From positions 28,222 to 92,221 of the forward strand of contig JASANG010004041.1 in the NCBI GenBank assembly GCA_030248215.1: a stretch of 64,000 nt of DNA, given 5' to 3'. A program made the position numbers and the translations under genes. Each line of letters begins with the position of its first letter. Within the stretch, counting starts at the first letter, position 1. Of the stretch, positions 23,778 to 36,700 are shown piece by piece. This DNA is from Enoplolaimus lenunculus. Taxonomy: Eukaryota; Nematoda; Enoplea; Enoplida; Thoracostomopsidae. The notes below the pieces were generated by a model, which saw nothing but the letters and a program-made list of their open reading frames with translations, had not been told where the DNA came from and searched no databases.

Positions 23778-24900
23778 TAATGAATATGAAGAAATTGTGC
23801 TCGACGCGGTTGCAAAGCTCAAAGCCTTAAACAGTCAGCTGGGTTTAACTGTGCAACCTACAAGCAATTCAGCTACTGCTTCCGCGCGCGAAGCGGCGAC
23901 TGCTTCTTTAGATTCCTTCAATCAAGCTCCGCGACCAGAGTTGCCACAACTTCCCAAGTTGTCCATTGTCCAATTCGCTGGAAGTGCGTTGCATTGGGAA
24001 GAATTTTGGGACGACTTTTCAGGGACTGTTCATAATCGAGAAGATCTGTCTCAAAGGTGAGTAAATTTAAGTACCTGAAAGCTTGTTTTAATGGTGAAAC
24101 ATTAAGACTAGCTGAAGGATTTCGACTTACGGAAGCAAACTACAATCAAGTTATACAAGCGCTACAGGAACGATACGGCGACGAACGAAGATATTGCTAT
24201 TTTCGCCCACTTTGAAGCGCTCTTGGACCTACCGTCTGCGAACTATCAAATTGAGCACTTTCGTGCCACCTATGACAATTGTGAAGCTCATATACGCAGT
24301 TTAGTTGCATTAGGGCAAACACAAGAAACATTCGGCAAGGTCTACGTCCAAATTATTTTGAAGAAACTGCCAACGCGGGTACAAGAACAGCTTCATCATA
24401 GAAATGGTTCGAGGAAATGGTCACTGGAATCATTGCGTAAATTGCTTAAAGAAGAAATTGAGGCACGCGAAAAGGCAGATATGGGATCAACATCCAAGAC
24501 GAATGGACAGCGAAATCGTAATCGCAGCATAAAAAGAGAGAGACACTGCCCAATCAGGCGAAATCAAATAAATCAACGAAATCTACCGCAGCATCACTCA
24601 CATATGCAACGTTGGGACAAGAAGCTGCGCAAACCACGAAACCATCTAAACGTCGAACACCAAATTGTATATTTTGTGGCAGTTTGCATTACAGCAGCTC
24701 ATGCGATCGGGTAACAAGTTTAAGAGATCGTCAAGCCCAGTCCGTTCGAAACGTTTGTGCTTTGCCTGCTTGAGCGATCAACATCAAGTGAAAGGTTGTC
24801 CGTTTAGAATAAGGAGTGTTGATTTTGTAAAATTGCAGGGCATCATCAGAGCATTTGTGTTCAAAAATTTGGCACCAAGAAATCGACCAAAGTAACTGTC
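23674..24900 (+). CDS. Bel/Pao Gag region (fossil)
   Basis: Open pieces here contain a DUF1759-type Gag signature (PQLPKLSIVQFAG, then ALHWEEFWDDFSGTVHN), the continuing helical Gag core (LPSANYQIEHFRATYDNCEA) and a zinc-knuckle-like stretch (LCFACLSDQHQVKGCP). It would form the capsid of a virus-like particle. The region is broken and is treated as a fossil. Confidence 0.75.
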
Positions 24901-24987
24901 TTAGATAGCAAATCAGACAACTCAACTACCTCTGAAAAAAGTACTCTGATCGATCAGTCAGAGTCAAAATCTTCGTTAAATATTCAG

Positions 24988-25872
24988 GTGCATGAATCTC
25001 GAGCGCAGGAAGCAGATCGAGTCAACACACTTAGCGTCAATAAAACAGAAGTACACGCTGTCATGGAAACGGCGATGGTAGACGTGTTCAGAAGTCATTG
25101 CGAAGAAGAATGTCGGATTCTGTTCAACAATGGTTTCACTCGATCATACATCACCAGCAGTCGTGCCAAATCCTTGGGTGCGCGATATGTGCGGTCTGAA
25201 TCTTTGTACATCGCTCGACTCAATGAGAATAAACGTAAAAGCATCACCAAAGACGTCGTTGAAATTGATGTTTACGAATTGTCTGGAAGGAAAAGAACAC
25301 TCGAAGTTTGTGTTGTGAATTTTACCTCAGCACCAATTCAATTGTACACACTGCAAGAGTTAGATACCGGGCAATTAAACCTTCCTTTGGCTGAACCGTT
25401 GGTTTACAAACCAACATTGGTGACGGTAGACGTGCTCATAGGTTTAGATTATTATCACGATTTCGTTTGGGATGAGAAAATTCGATACCCGAACGGTTTA
25501 GTCCTGTTGTGGTCCTGTTTTGGTTACGTTGCAAGTGGCAAGCAATTTGGATGCTTCAAGTGTAAAGCGCATGAGGCGTTGTTGTCGTTAGCATTTCCTG
25601 ACAGTGTTCAAGAGGCAACACCAATCGATTTGCAACATTTTTGGAAGATTGATGTTTTGGGAATCCGAGATCACGGCGACAATTCAGACGACAGCTACGC
25701 ATTGCAAAAGTTTAACGAGACGGTGGAAGTTATCGACAAACGATATCAACTCTGCTGGCCGTGGAAAACTGAAACTCCCAAGTTTCCAACCAACTACGGA
25801 TTAGCTGTCGGGGTAAAATCATTGTACAACCGATTGAAACAAACCCCAACAATTTTAGATAGGTATGATTAA
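24988..25872 (+). CDS. Bel/Pao protease region (fossil)
   Basis: A 294-codon open piece matches the DUF1758-type aspartic protease region of Bel/Pao elements: ILFNNGFTRSYITSSRAKSL near the active-site turn, LIGLDYYHDFVWDE downstream, and a linker running toward the reverse transcriptase. It is part of the broken element. Confidence 0.75.
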   Translation: MHESRAQEADRVNTLSVNKTEVHAVMETAMVDVFRSHCEEECRILFNNGFTRSYITSSRAKSLGARYVRSESLYIARLNENKRKSITKDVVEIDVYELSGRKRTLEVCVVNFTSAPIQLYTLQELDTGQLNLPLAEPLVYKPTLVTVDVLIGLDYYHDFVWDEKIRYPNGLVLLWSCFGYVASGKQFGCFKCKAHEALLSLAFPDSVQEATPIDLQHFWKIDVLGIRDHGDNSDDSYALQKFNETVEVIDKRYQLCWPWKTETPKFPTNYGLAVGVKSLYNRLKQTPTILDRYD

Positions 25873-27200
25873 GTGATAGAGGAGCAGTTAAAAAGGGCAT
25901 CATAGAGCTCGCTCCATATGTACCGTCTGGGATGGTACATTATATACCACATCACGCCGTTCACCCCTCAAAAGTCCACAACGAAGCTTCGCATAGTATG
26001 TTTACGACACATCAGCAAAATAATCGTCAACTGAAGTACTAAGTATAAACGAATGCTTGTATCGTGGTCCAGTGATTCTTAAATCTTTGCTTGGTTTGCT
26101 AATCCGATTTAGGTTATACAACATTGCTATAGTGAGCGATGTTGAAAAAGCTTTTTTACAAATTGGTTTTACGACCTGATCAGCGCGACGCTGCTCGGTT
26201 TGTCTGGCTGCAATGTCCGTTGAAATCACCAACAACTGGTAATTGTAGTCTCTTATCGTTTTGTACGAGATCCATTCGGTTTTACCAACAGTCCATTGTT
26301 GCTCGAGGTGTGAATTTTGGATCTTTTGCAACATTCGAATACTGCTGTGGCAAAGAAAATCGAGCAAGGGTTATATGTTGACAATGTAATAGTTGGTTGT
26401 CAGGATATGGACGAAGCCATAAATTATTACAAACAATCAACTGCCATGTTTTCCAACGCTCCGATGAACTTGAGGGAGTGGTTTGACAAACAGTGAGGCC
26501 TTACTACAAAAGATACCGGATTTTCACAAAGGAACAACGGTGACAACAAGAGTTTTGGGCCTCTTATGACATACACGTAAAGATGAATTGGTCTGTTCAG
26601 TAGGATCCACTGTGGAAGGTAAAGTTAAAACTAAACGTCACATGTTGCGCAGTTTGGCTTCCGTCTATGATCCGTGTGGATTTTTTTACCCCTGTCACAC
26701 TTGGTGCCAAGATTCTTATACAAGATTTATGGAAAAGCGACACGGCATGGGACGAGAATCTGGATGATCGATATTTGCACCGTTGGAGCATTATTAGTGA
26801 AAATTTGAAACGCATACCGTATATTACAATTCATCGTCAATTACAGCATAATTGTTTCAACAGTGATGCTACCGTTCAGTTACACTGTTTTTGTGATGCT
26901 TCCGAAAACGCATATGCAGCCATAATCTATCTCAGGATTGCAACTACCAAACGCACGTCGACTGATTTGGTGATTTGCAATGCACGAATTACTTCGTTAA
27001 AGCCAAAAATAACAATTCCTCGACTCGAGTTGATGGCAACTGTGATAGGATGTCGATTGGTCAACTGCGTCACCCGAGAAATCACTGTTCCATTGGACAA
27101 ATCAATAGTATGGTCTGATTCTGAATGCGCGTTGCAGTGGGTCAAACAGGGATGTTCATCTCCAATTTTTATACGTAAGGAATTGAGTCCAGGAAATTAG
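25873..27200 (+). CDS. Bel/Pao reverse transcriptase and RNase H region (fossil)
   Basis: Reverse transcriptase blocks are recognisable near 26130-26210 (KAFLQIGF-like, then QRDAARFVWLQCPL) and near 26375. From 26667 an open piece carries SLASVYDP-style linker remnants and the RNase H-like signature LHCFCDASENAYAAIIY, PRLELMATVIGCRLVN and IVWSDSECALQWVKQG. The region is broken in several places. Confidence 0.75.
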
Positions 27201-27785
27201 AAAATTAGCGGTTGATGTTTCTTTTCGTTAAGTGTTGACGGGTGAAAATCCTACGGATCTTCCAACCCGCAGATTGTCCATAAACGATTAAAACCATTCC
27301 AGCTTGCGGTGGAATGGTCCATCGTGGTTAAATCATTCTGAACAAAACTGGCCATTCCACAAGTTGCATCCATTCCAGCAATCAATTTCTGTCGATACAG
27401 CAGGGTTTGATTCCAAATCTGAACATGGTGGCTTAGCCATCACAAATATGGACCATGAAATGTTTCTTGCATTGGCATCACACCACTTTCCGATTAGCAA
27501 AGCCTTCGATATCTCGCGATTTTCGGCAATTCGACGTTTACATCGGGTGACCGCGTTCGTCTTCAAGTTAATTGCACGCTTGAAAAGAAAAGTAATTAAT
27601 ACCAACAATATTCAGATGACTTGAAGCAAGCCAGTGAGTACTGGATCAAGTGTGTCCAGCGTGTTGCATTCGGAGAACTTGTGTCCGAGAAGCCAACTGC
27701 CAAAACGTCGCGCAAAGTAATCATCTTTAAACGCAATTAACAGTTTTCAAGGATTCGGCCGGGGTTCTTAGATGCCAAAGGCGTA

Positions 27786-29077
27786 TTGGAAGTACAGCAT
27801 CGTTCGACGAGAATTGCCCGGTCCTGCTTCCCAAAAAACAACGCGTATACGAGGCTTGTAATACAAGATTGTCACGAAAAGGTGATGCATTTTCGGATTA
27901 AACACACCCTAGCAAAGGTAAGGGAAATGTTTTGGATCGTACAAGGACGCCAACAGGTTAAGAAACAGTTACAAAATTGTATGTCCTGCAAGAGATTCCA
28001 CAGCAAGAAATATTTTCCCCCGGCGCCACCTGAGTTACCAACAATTAGAGTTGAAGCAGCTCGTCCATTCAGTCGCATTGGTCTTGATTATATTGGACCA
28101 CTGCTTATTCGAGATGAAGCCAACACAAACGTCTGGTTATGCTTGTTTACATGCGCTGTCGTCCGTGCTGTCCATCGTGAACTGGTTCGTAGTTTGACGA
28201 CAATGGAATTTCTGTTGTGTCTGCGACGTTTTTCAGCACTGTATGGTACGCCGGATGTGATAGTGTGTGACAATGCTCGCCAATTCCATGCGGGAGGTAA
28301 GTTTTGAAGATTCTGTTTCTGCGCTCAAAGGAAGTTATCGATTACACAAGTGGCGAAGGTATCCAGTGGAAGATTATAACAGAACTTGCTCCCTGGATAG
28401 GAGGATTTTATGAACGGTTGGTGAAGCTAGTAAAACATGCGCTGAGGAAATCGCTTAATCGCAAGTGTATATCTCTCGTAGAGTTACAAACCCTAATAGT
28501 CGAGGTTGCGTCAGTGATCAACTCACGACGTTTGGTGTACCAAGAAGAGTACCAAGAAGATGATCCGAAGGACATTATATTGACACCAGCAAGCTTCCTA
28601 CTGCGTGGTTCAAATCACTGGAATAAATGCTCCACGGAAGATTGTATTCTTCCAAGTACCGCATCACTAGTTCTTCAATGGAAGCGCATTCAGAAGGTGC
28701 TGAATGCTCTTCGTGACTCGTTCCAAAAAGACTACCTCCGATCGTTACGTGAATATTACAATAAGTCCGACCGAATACGCGTTCGTGAAGAACCAAAAGT
28801 CGGTTACATTGTCCAAGTGGCAGATAGCAAACCTCGAACTCTATGGCGCCTCGGTAAAATTGTGAAACTTCTGCCAAGTCTGGACGGGCGCATTCGATCC
28901 GCTGAAATCCGTTTGCCAAACGGTCATGTAATACGTAGAGCCACCAAAATGTTGCACCCCCTGGAGTTTGATGAAGAAACCCACCTGCAAAGAGGAAATG
29001 GCTCAACCATCTACAAAAGCAAAGTGCGCTGCTTCAATCATTGCGCGCGAAAAAATTCTAGATTGTGTTGCAGCTAA
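27786..29077 (+). CDS. Bel/Pao integrase region (fossil)
   Basis: Two open pieces carry the H2C2 zinc-binding part (CHEKVMHFRIKHTLAKVREM, NCMSCKRFH), the catalytic-core start (SRIGLDYIGPLLIRDEA; YGTPDVIVCDNARQF), the ITELAPWIGGFYERLVKLVK block, and a C-terminal DNA-binding-like domain (GYIVQVADSKPRTLWRLGKI; MLHPLE). This is the typical Bel/Pao arrangement. Fossil. Confidence 0.82.
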
Positions 29078-29267
29078 CGCATCACCTGATATCTAATATA
29101 TTGCTAGTTAACATTTTATTACTTTTGTCCAGTGAAACAAATAGACTCAAGCTAGTGCATGGTGGTACTAGCTTCACCAATGAACATTAGTTGCAATAAC
29201 GAATTTCTTGCCGTCAACTATTATTCTCTTTTGAATCATACTGTTTGAATTAGTTATTCAAATTAAT

Positions 29268-30485
29268 ATGTTGTTTGTTCGAATTTTAGTGGTTATGGGT
29301 CGAGCGCACATCATTCCGGTCCCAAAGTCGCATCCACTCAATCGCTTTTATTGTCACAATTCCATGCTGGCGTTTCACGGTGTTGAGGCTACGTCTGTGG
29401 CGGCGCTCTTTAGTTACATTTTATTACTTTTATTACTGCAAGTAGGTCGAGCGGACCTGGCGGCTCAACTCCTGCGTACTCAACGACTGCTCGACAGTCC
29501 AGAACACATTCGTCTTTGGTACGAAGGAAAAGGTGTTCGCCCATTTGCTGACATTATTCTAAAGACGCCTGAAATCTACAAAGATATCGCGCTTTACCAA
29601 TTACTTACCATTGACAACCCACTTCGTCGAGCCCTGGAAATTGCGGTAGACGGTAAGAAGGTCAAGGGAGTAAGATTTCACGTTCAATCAAACAGTGGTG
29701 ATCGGGTTTTCTCGCTGGGGCCACCGTCGGATGCTTATAAGAAACATGATTTGTGCAATGGTACAACGTGTATGGAAAGCTTCTCAATAAGGCGGCCAAG
29801 TCATTATCAGGCAATGCTGCTAAGTTAACGTACGGGAAATCATTGTTTATACCGAATGCAGACTTTGCAACTCGTGGCTATCCCGCAACGCTGGGTCTTT
29901 TTTCAGATAGTTTCTGTCGGAATGTCAAATCAATTCATGGTGGTCAAGCGGTTCCCTGCAGTGGTGCACGTTATGACGATATTGTCGATATGATCATGCG
30001 TCGTAATATTCAGTTATCGTCACATCAATTCATCGTTATACATTGTGACGTCAACGTCGTTCAATATTTTACTAATCCACAAGATTCGCGAGGTCTTCGA
30101 AGGTTAGGCGACATGCTCATCAAGGAAGCATCCCATGGGAAAGATATGTACAAATCGTATATACTCATTTCCACTCCGTTCTACTTGCCAAAAATGCGGG
30201 TTTCAAACGAGCAGCTGCGTGGACATGTTGAAATGGTTGAACAATATTTCGAAGGTATATACCGGGGTTAATGTGCTCAATTGGTTTAATGAGCCTGTTA
30301 GTTATTTTGTCGATGAAGCAACTGGTAAAACTCGTAACGAATATCTCGCCTACGAAGATGGGTTTCATCTGTCTCACATGAGATTCCGGATTATGTGGCG
30401 AGTATGGGCCAGTCGCATTCCGTTGTTGCGCTACGTTGCTTATAACCTCGATAGAAAAAACAGTAGCAGGGCTCCTTTTCGTTAA
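29268..30485 (+). CDS. Accessory region after integrase, SGNH-hydrolase-like (fossil)
   Basis: Between integrase and the 3' LTR, where some Bel/Pao elements carry an envelope gene, lie overlapping open pieces (29268-29828, 29753-30271, 30135-30485) whose motifs recall an SGNH hydrolase rather than an envelope. They show a block I-like LFSDSF, a Gly block CSGARYDDI, a block III-like FIVIHCDVNVV, and a block V-like YEDGFHLSHM. The first piece begins with a possible hydrophobic stretch (FSYILLLLLLQV). An ATTTTAG just upstream of 29283 could act as a splice acceptor, a mode known for downstream genes in LTR elements. Function is inferred from motif order only. Confidence 0.5.
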
Positions 30486-30840
30486 TCTGAATTACGCAGC
30501 ACGAATTATCTCTCCCACTATGGTTCCAGTGGCGATAGTGGGCAGGGGCGACAAGGGTTCTGTTATTATCAGCCAGGTAGTGATAGTGCAGTTGATATCG
30601 GTGTTGGTCCGTCACATGGTTATAAGTACCGTGAATATAGCCACCCAAGTCCGTCGACTCGCAATGGGTCGTATGACCATGGGATTTCTCGCAATAGTAG
30701 CGCTTATACGAGTTATGGCAGTTGTCGTTCAGTCAGAAGCTTAGATGACGGTAATCGTATGCGAAGGGTGCACAATGAATACGAATTCGGAAAAAATTGC
30801 GAATTCAATTTCCAGTTGGGAGTGTCGTGACTTGTTGTGT

Positions 30841-31019
30841 CACGAAGGGGTTTTAAGGAAGGTGCTTTCACGATCCAGTTTGCATAAAGCTGAAATTTTT
30901 TGCATAAACAGAAATGATAGATACGGGGCATTTCGACAGAGAGTTTTAGTGTAATTTGCGAGATTATTGGTTGTTATTGGTGAAGTCCGGCAACATATTA
31001 ATAGTTGTTTCGTTCGTAA
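30841..31019 (+). repeat. 3' LTR of Bel/Pao element
   Basis: Direct copy of 22607-22787 with about six substitutions and one 2-base indel between them. Confidence 0.75.
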
Positions 31020-31090
31020 GTTACCCGCTAGAGACAAAACGTGTTCCAGGGTACCCCATATATATATAACGTGAACCTCGCAATAGGATT

Positions 31091-33712
31091 AGGATACTCT
31101 ATGTAACAAAAAATGAAGCCATTGATTTTCAGTCATTATAGGTATAAAACGCTCAAGCAATTTAATTGTTGGCCGAATTGTTAATAACGTTTACTATTAA
31201 AAACAAGGTTTACTTGTGACAACGATGGCGGTTCTTCTATAGATCAAGGATGGACCGATTTCCGCGAGAATATGCAAGTTTTAAATTTTATAGCATTTTT
31301 TGCTTTACGACTGTACATATATACTACTGGCGGGCCCTTACCCATACATTGGCCACAATAGTTCAATCACAAAGTGCAAGGCATAGATACTTCATCATAT
31401 TGTATCTAAAGTTTCCCAGATACATGTACTTTTATAGGACGTGCAAGATTCAATAATGGGTTTGCCTCCGGCAGAAAATCACTTCAGCAAGGTTTTTCCG
31501 CGTGACTGCAACAGACTACTTAAGCTTAAGTTTTAGGCTAATTTTTTCTTTACGCTTAGGGTTAGGCTTAGGTATAAGCTCATTCTAACGCTTAGAATTG
31601 GAAATAATGCTTATACCAGGGTGTAACCGTAGAGTAAAAACAACGGAAACAGAAAGGTATCATAATAACAGAAACGGATATTGAAATATTACAAGTGTCG
31701 GCCAATGTAAAGAACAAGGTCAGAACAGTATTATAAGCAGAAGCTTAAGCGTAAGAAAGAGCATATTCCTAAGCCTAGCAAAACGTTTAGTATAAACTTA
31801 AGCTTACTCTTTTCTAGTCCCACAGAAAAACGTTCCGCCCCTAATCTTTACCGGGCCGAAGTGTCAAAGATCTTTTATTTTCCTGCCAACATGATTGAGG
31901 CGTGCAAATATTCACCCAGTGTTCCAAATTTTTAAACAAATGGTGAATGCACTGAAATTTTTAAGGTTTGAACGAGTTTCGTCATTTTTTTATTTCATTT
32001 CAAACAATTGCACCATATTTGTAATGAAAAATTGCGCTATGTACTTGATTAATTAATAACCTATTTTGAGTGTAAAAGTAACCCTGCTTTAGTTCTTTAC
32101 ATTGGCCATTGCGGCCGCAAAAATTTTCAGTGTAATAGAAAAGCTTCGGGCTTCCTTTTAGCTTTAGGTACAATTTTAATCAAACCCTATATTTTTCAAA
32201 AAATAGGCTAAAACATTTTACCTACCTGATTTCACCGGCTCCGCAAATGTTGTCGATCTCCGGCTGCGGTATTTTCCACCTGTTTGCACCAACTTTCAAT
32301 AAAAGGTTCCAATGTTTCATGGAATGTTTATTGTTTCCATTGAACGCAAGTTTAGTAAGTTTAGTTATTTACAACAGCAACGAACCTAAAACCTTTTTGA
32401 AAACTAAAGGTCGCGCCACTTAAAAAGTGGGGCACTATAACACGTCGGTTTTAATTGCAAAGCTTCCATGTACTTTGGCCCTACGCGAAATTCGACGCAC
32501 AAAGATGGAATATTACTACATTCGCTACAATAAAATGTGAACATGGAGCGGAAAATTAAATGTTCATTTACGAACGGCACATTTTTTATTAAAATCAACT
32601 CTACAAGAGACACAATATTTAATTAAGCCACGTAACTAGATTGCGTTAGAGCTTTTTACTATTGTAAGTTTAATTGCTGCTGATTTCTCAACTCAAATAC
32701 AGAAGTCGCGTTTATGAATACCTACTTTCCTGTATCGTTCAAAATTACAAAAATTAAATGATCTTAGCAAATTTCACAGTTTATTTTCACTTTAAAGTTA
32801 AAATTATATTTCCCAAAATCGTATTTCAATAGCAACCTAAAAACAAGTATATAAGAAAATCGGATGGTTTGTGGAACTGACCGGTCATTTTCAAAACACT
32901 GTACACAATTTATTGTGGCGGATGAATAAACAGGTTGCATTCATCGAAAAGAAAAGATAGCAGAGCGTGACCGGATATCTAGTTTTAGCAAACGAGTGGG
33001 CAAACGATTTATCGCAGGGTCTATTGTTCCAAGTGACAGAAATTTGCAGAGCAGGACAACCAATACATCTTAAATATATGCAAACCAAAGCTAGTAGTCA
33101 TCACTAAATAAGCACGACTAAATCGTCGTTTTACCGAAGTATGAACGTAAAGTCTAGCTTCGGTGTCAATGTTTCGATCGGTTTTTGTGTATCCGGTTTT
33201 GCACCTGGTCAAATGCGGCGATTTACTTGATACCATAAAAAGTTTCCAATCCACCAAAACTTCAAAGTTACATTTTGTAAAACGTACTACTGTGTAATGA
33301 AATATCTAGCTATAAATAATTTTGTATAAAAAATAGTAACCACGTCACTGTCTGATGTCCATGGACAAACTAAATGGGGACACGTCTTATGTGACGCAAT
33401 GTGCTGGCATTTTGTTTGATATATCTTGCCACCCAGTTAGCTTTTGGCACAATTAAAGATGCATGGCACTTAGCCAGGTAACTAGTTTCTATTATTATAT
33501 TTTCTCCGTCTGCTCATACGTTAAACAACTTTAATAGAGAGCTGCTATACTTTAGTGAGAAATATCCTGCACGCTGAAACCTGATTTCATCCTTAAAATA
33601 CAAAATGCAGTAGCAACGTATCTAAATCATAATATATGCAAATTTTAACAAACACAATACAATAATATATTACAAGCAATCACTGATAAATGGCATTATT
33701 ATACGAGAAACT
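31091..33712. other. No gene seen; CTTAAG-word repeats
   Basis: About 31510-31815 is dense in CTTAAGCTTAAG, GGCTTAGG and CCTAAGCCTA words, with a terminus-like AGGGTGTAACCG at 31619. CCGGCTCCG-type words occur near 32230-32275. The rest is AT-rich and unremarkable. Confidence 0.45.
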
Positions 33713-36700
33713 TTAATTTAAGCAATATACATCAGGGGTCGGTTTTGCAAAGGACTGCACCAACTCGGTCACTAGTGCTGGATGTTGCTTCACCAACACA
33801 TCCCAACCCGCGGTCTTGGTAACCTAAAAACATTTCATTTCAGCATAAAAATGATAATAATGAAGGTAGTTTTTGTTTCAGCTTGTAATATAGATTTTGG
33901 TTGCGCTGGTTCGGTTGATGATCAGATCATAACTCTAGTTCCGATTAATAGCGCCACAAGCACAAAGTGTAGAAACGCCATAAGTAAAACAGGTAATTAA
34001 ACTACTATACAACAAACGAAGTTCCAGCTGGCATTAGAGCCATTAAGGCACAGGCGCGTACGCATGATGTGGTTTCGGAAGGGTTCCATCCCAAATAGAT
34101 ACGAAGTTTTAGGGGAGCCGGAATGGAGTTTTTAAGGAAACAGTAATGGTTCACTACTGCTGTCCAGATTTTGTCAAAACAGTGGTCATTTGTTATATCG
34201 TGCTAGTCTGTCTCATTCACATATTTTACAATTTTGATGTAGCATATTCATCGATTTGGCATAACCCAACTTTTTTCCTCATTTTGTGTTAAGACCAATT
34301 TTTTCTTGGATAGGTAAACTTTCTCGGATAGGTAAACTTTAAACGAAAAAAATTTTCTAAAGTCGGATGCGAAAGACATCCTTTGCTTACAACTGGGTTC
34401 GTGTGGTATTCCTGTTCCGGCCGGAATTCCTACAAACAGGAACCAGAATTTTTACAGTCTTGTGGCAAATTATTTATAATCATTTAAATATTGGAAACTT
34501 TGTGTTTGAAACATTGTTATTTCGAATGTGCGGGTTTTTGCAATTAGTTCCGCTTTGTTATTAATCTGTTTTAGAAGTTTTTTCACAAAACTTGATAAAG
34601 AAATAAGCTGAAAATTCGCTTATACCATTTCGCTAGCGATCTAAAAAGTTCAACAGTAATATGGTCACGAAAATCAGTCCAAATTCCGGTTCCTGCAAGA
34701 AAATTCAGTTCCTATTTTCTGTTCCGGTCAAACTTAGTTCCTGTTGGGACCCTGGCGTACACCAATGCAGGCATTCTATAACAATTACACCGTAACTTAC
34801 TTGTAGCGAGTGCTGCGTGATAAATTCTAATGTTTTGGCGCGTAATGAATGCGCTGAATGCACGTCGGAAAGTATGAGCAATTCGCACGCATTATCAGGG
34901 CAAATCGCGTGAATCAGAGCTTGCTCGCACCGTTGTTTTAAATCACACAGGGAATATTTGTCCGCTGCGACAAGCAAATCTGCTCCGAGTTCGTTCAGTC
35001 GGGGACAATTGCCGGAATAGATGAACTCTAGCATCTCCTGAACTACCTAAAACAATGTTTCTAAAAGTATAATAAACTCCAGCGCGTAAAGCAGCAGCTG
35101 ATTATTTCAAATCATATGTCAACTGAAACAAAAAACGTAAGCAGCAACAATACATAATAATTTCTTCATCCGGATAGCAAAAAATATCGTAGCCGGATGT
35201 CAATTTTTGCCGGGCCCAGATATCCGGCTGCACTCTGCATCCTGGTGCTCACTGACATAGAACAAAATATGAGGCAACATTTAATCAAAACATCACAAAC
35301 TTACGTCATATTCAATGTCTGAAATCTTAACGCAGCCGCTTTGCGCTTCTTCGGTTTCATGTGTCAACATTGCAGACAGTACGGTTGAACGTGCGACAAG
35401 TATAGATCGGTGAACAGGGATGCGTCGATGGCCGACCTAAAAGCAAAACGAATCTTAGCTACCGGGGTTTCCTTATTTACGGAACGGCCTCCTCCCCTCA
35501 GCAACTTTGGAAAATCCAGTGCAATACACCCGTATCACTTATACACATATGTACAACTTTACACGCCCCTGCAAAGTTTTTCAGGATACAATCCCCTAAG
35601 TAGAAGGGGCGCCCCTGCACTCCTGCCCTGTATGCACGGTTTATCCAGCATATTGGGAAGGGGGTCAAGTCTTATAAGGATTTCAAGGGGGACTGATACA
35701 GTGACGTCAGAACCCCCATTAATTCCTACGCCCTTGTACTCACCCGTCTCCTGCAAAGCTTGAATGGACGCCCCTGGCTGGCTTTGTTCTACCTTCACAT
35801 TTTTCTCCCCGGTTTCAATCTTGTGTCCTCCCAATTGGCAGGGATGGGCGGTCTCGGTGAGTGCTGGATTTGGCAGGTCTCGGTCTCAGTCTCGGTTGTT
35901 TGCAAACCGAGACCAATGAGGTAAAAAAGCCATAAGCAAGCACAAAAATTGTCATTAGATCGCAGCTTTGGCCCGGAAATACTTGCGTATTTCGCCTACC
36001 AACACAGGCAGCGAACGATTATGGAGCACCGCTACCCGGTTAGTAGGGATCGAGCGGATCCGACATCCGGATCCAGGCCGGATCTGCAATTTTTAAGATC
36101 CGGATCCGAATCCGGTAAAATAAACTACCGGATCTCCGGATCCGAAATTTGATATACAAACAAAAAACATACCAAAATTGGTGCATGTATTTCAACTATG
36201 CGTTCGTAATCTAATAAGCACTGTGTGAGCAATAATGCTTTGTTGGAATGTCAGGTTAATGACATCCACGTGAAGACCAGTGTTGTTGCGGAAGAAGAAC
36301 AAACATAAAAATTTTAAAGACTTCTTTTTTTTAGTTGCTGTAAGTTTTGTTGACTAATTTTGCGAAACCGGATCCGGTAAATGCAAAATTTGGGATCCGG
36401 TCGTTCCCTACCGGTTACACATTAGAAATTGTACAGAGGGTGTTTTGAGACGAGATTTGTCAGTAGCCAAGTGAAAAATAAAGTAAAAATAAATTTTTCC
36501 GGCGATTTATTATTTTAATTGTATGCAGTCGTAGTGGAACTATTTATTGAGCGAAGCTCGAACACACGTAAGCAATTAAGGCAATATCCAAATTAGTTGT
36601 TACCTAACTATTCATTTGTCAGTTTTGGAGGTTTGTAAGCACTTTCCTCAGATTCCTCGCACCCAAAACCCTTCAGTAAACCCTAATAATTATTGAAATA

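Larger units (their letters stand above)
22607..31019 (+). mobile_element. Bel/Pao LTR retrotransposon, broken, with accessory region
   Basis: Direct repeats of 181 and 179 bp bound an internal region with the Bel/Pao order: Gag, protease, reverse transcriptase, RNase H, integrase, then an accessory region. The element is broken; its coding content is spread over about ten open pieces. The two LTRs differ by about six substitutions and one short indel, so it is of moderate age. Family assignment rests on the protease/RNase H style (CDASENAYAAIIY, PRLELMATVIG), on the H2C2-integrase block ending in a C-terminal domain of the kind annotated as DUF5641, and on a DUF1759-like Gag (PQLPKLSIVQFAG). 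Confidence 0.88.
22456..31090. mobile_element. Repeat with inverted ends hosting the Bel/Pao element
   Basis: The left segment starts TATGCGGGGTTCACGTTAT at 22456. The inverted counterpart, read on the minus strand near 31090, is ATTGCGAGGTTCACGTTAT. The Bel/Pao element occupies almost the whole interval, so it probably inserted into an older repeat. The boundaries rest on about 15 shared bases and are tentative. Confidence 0.4.
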
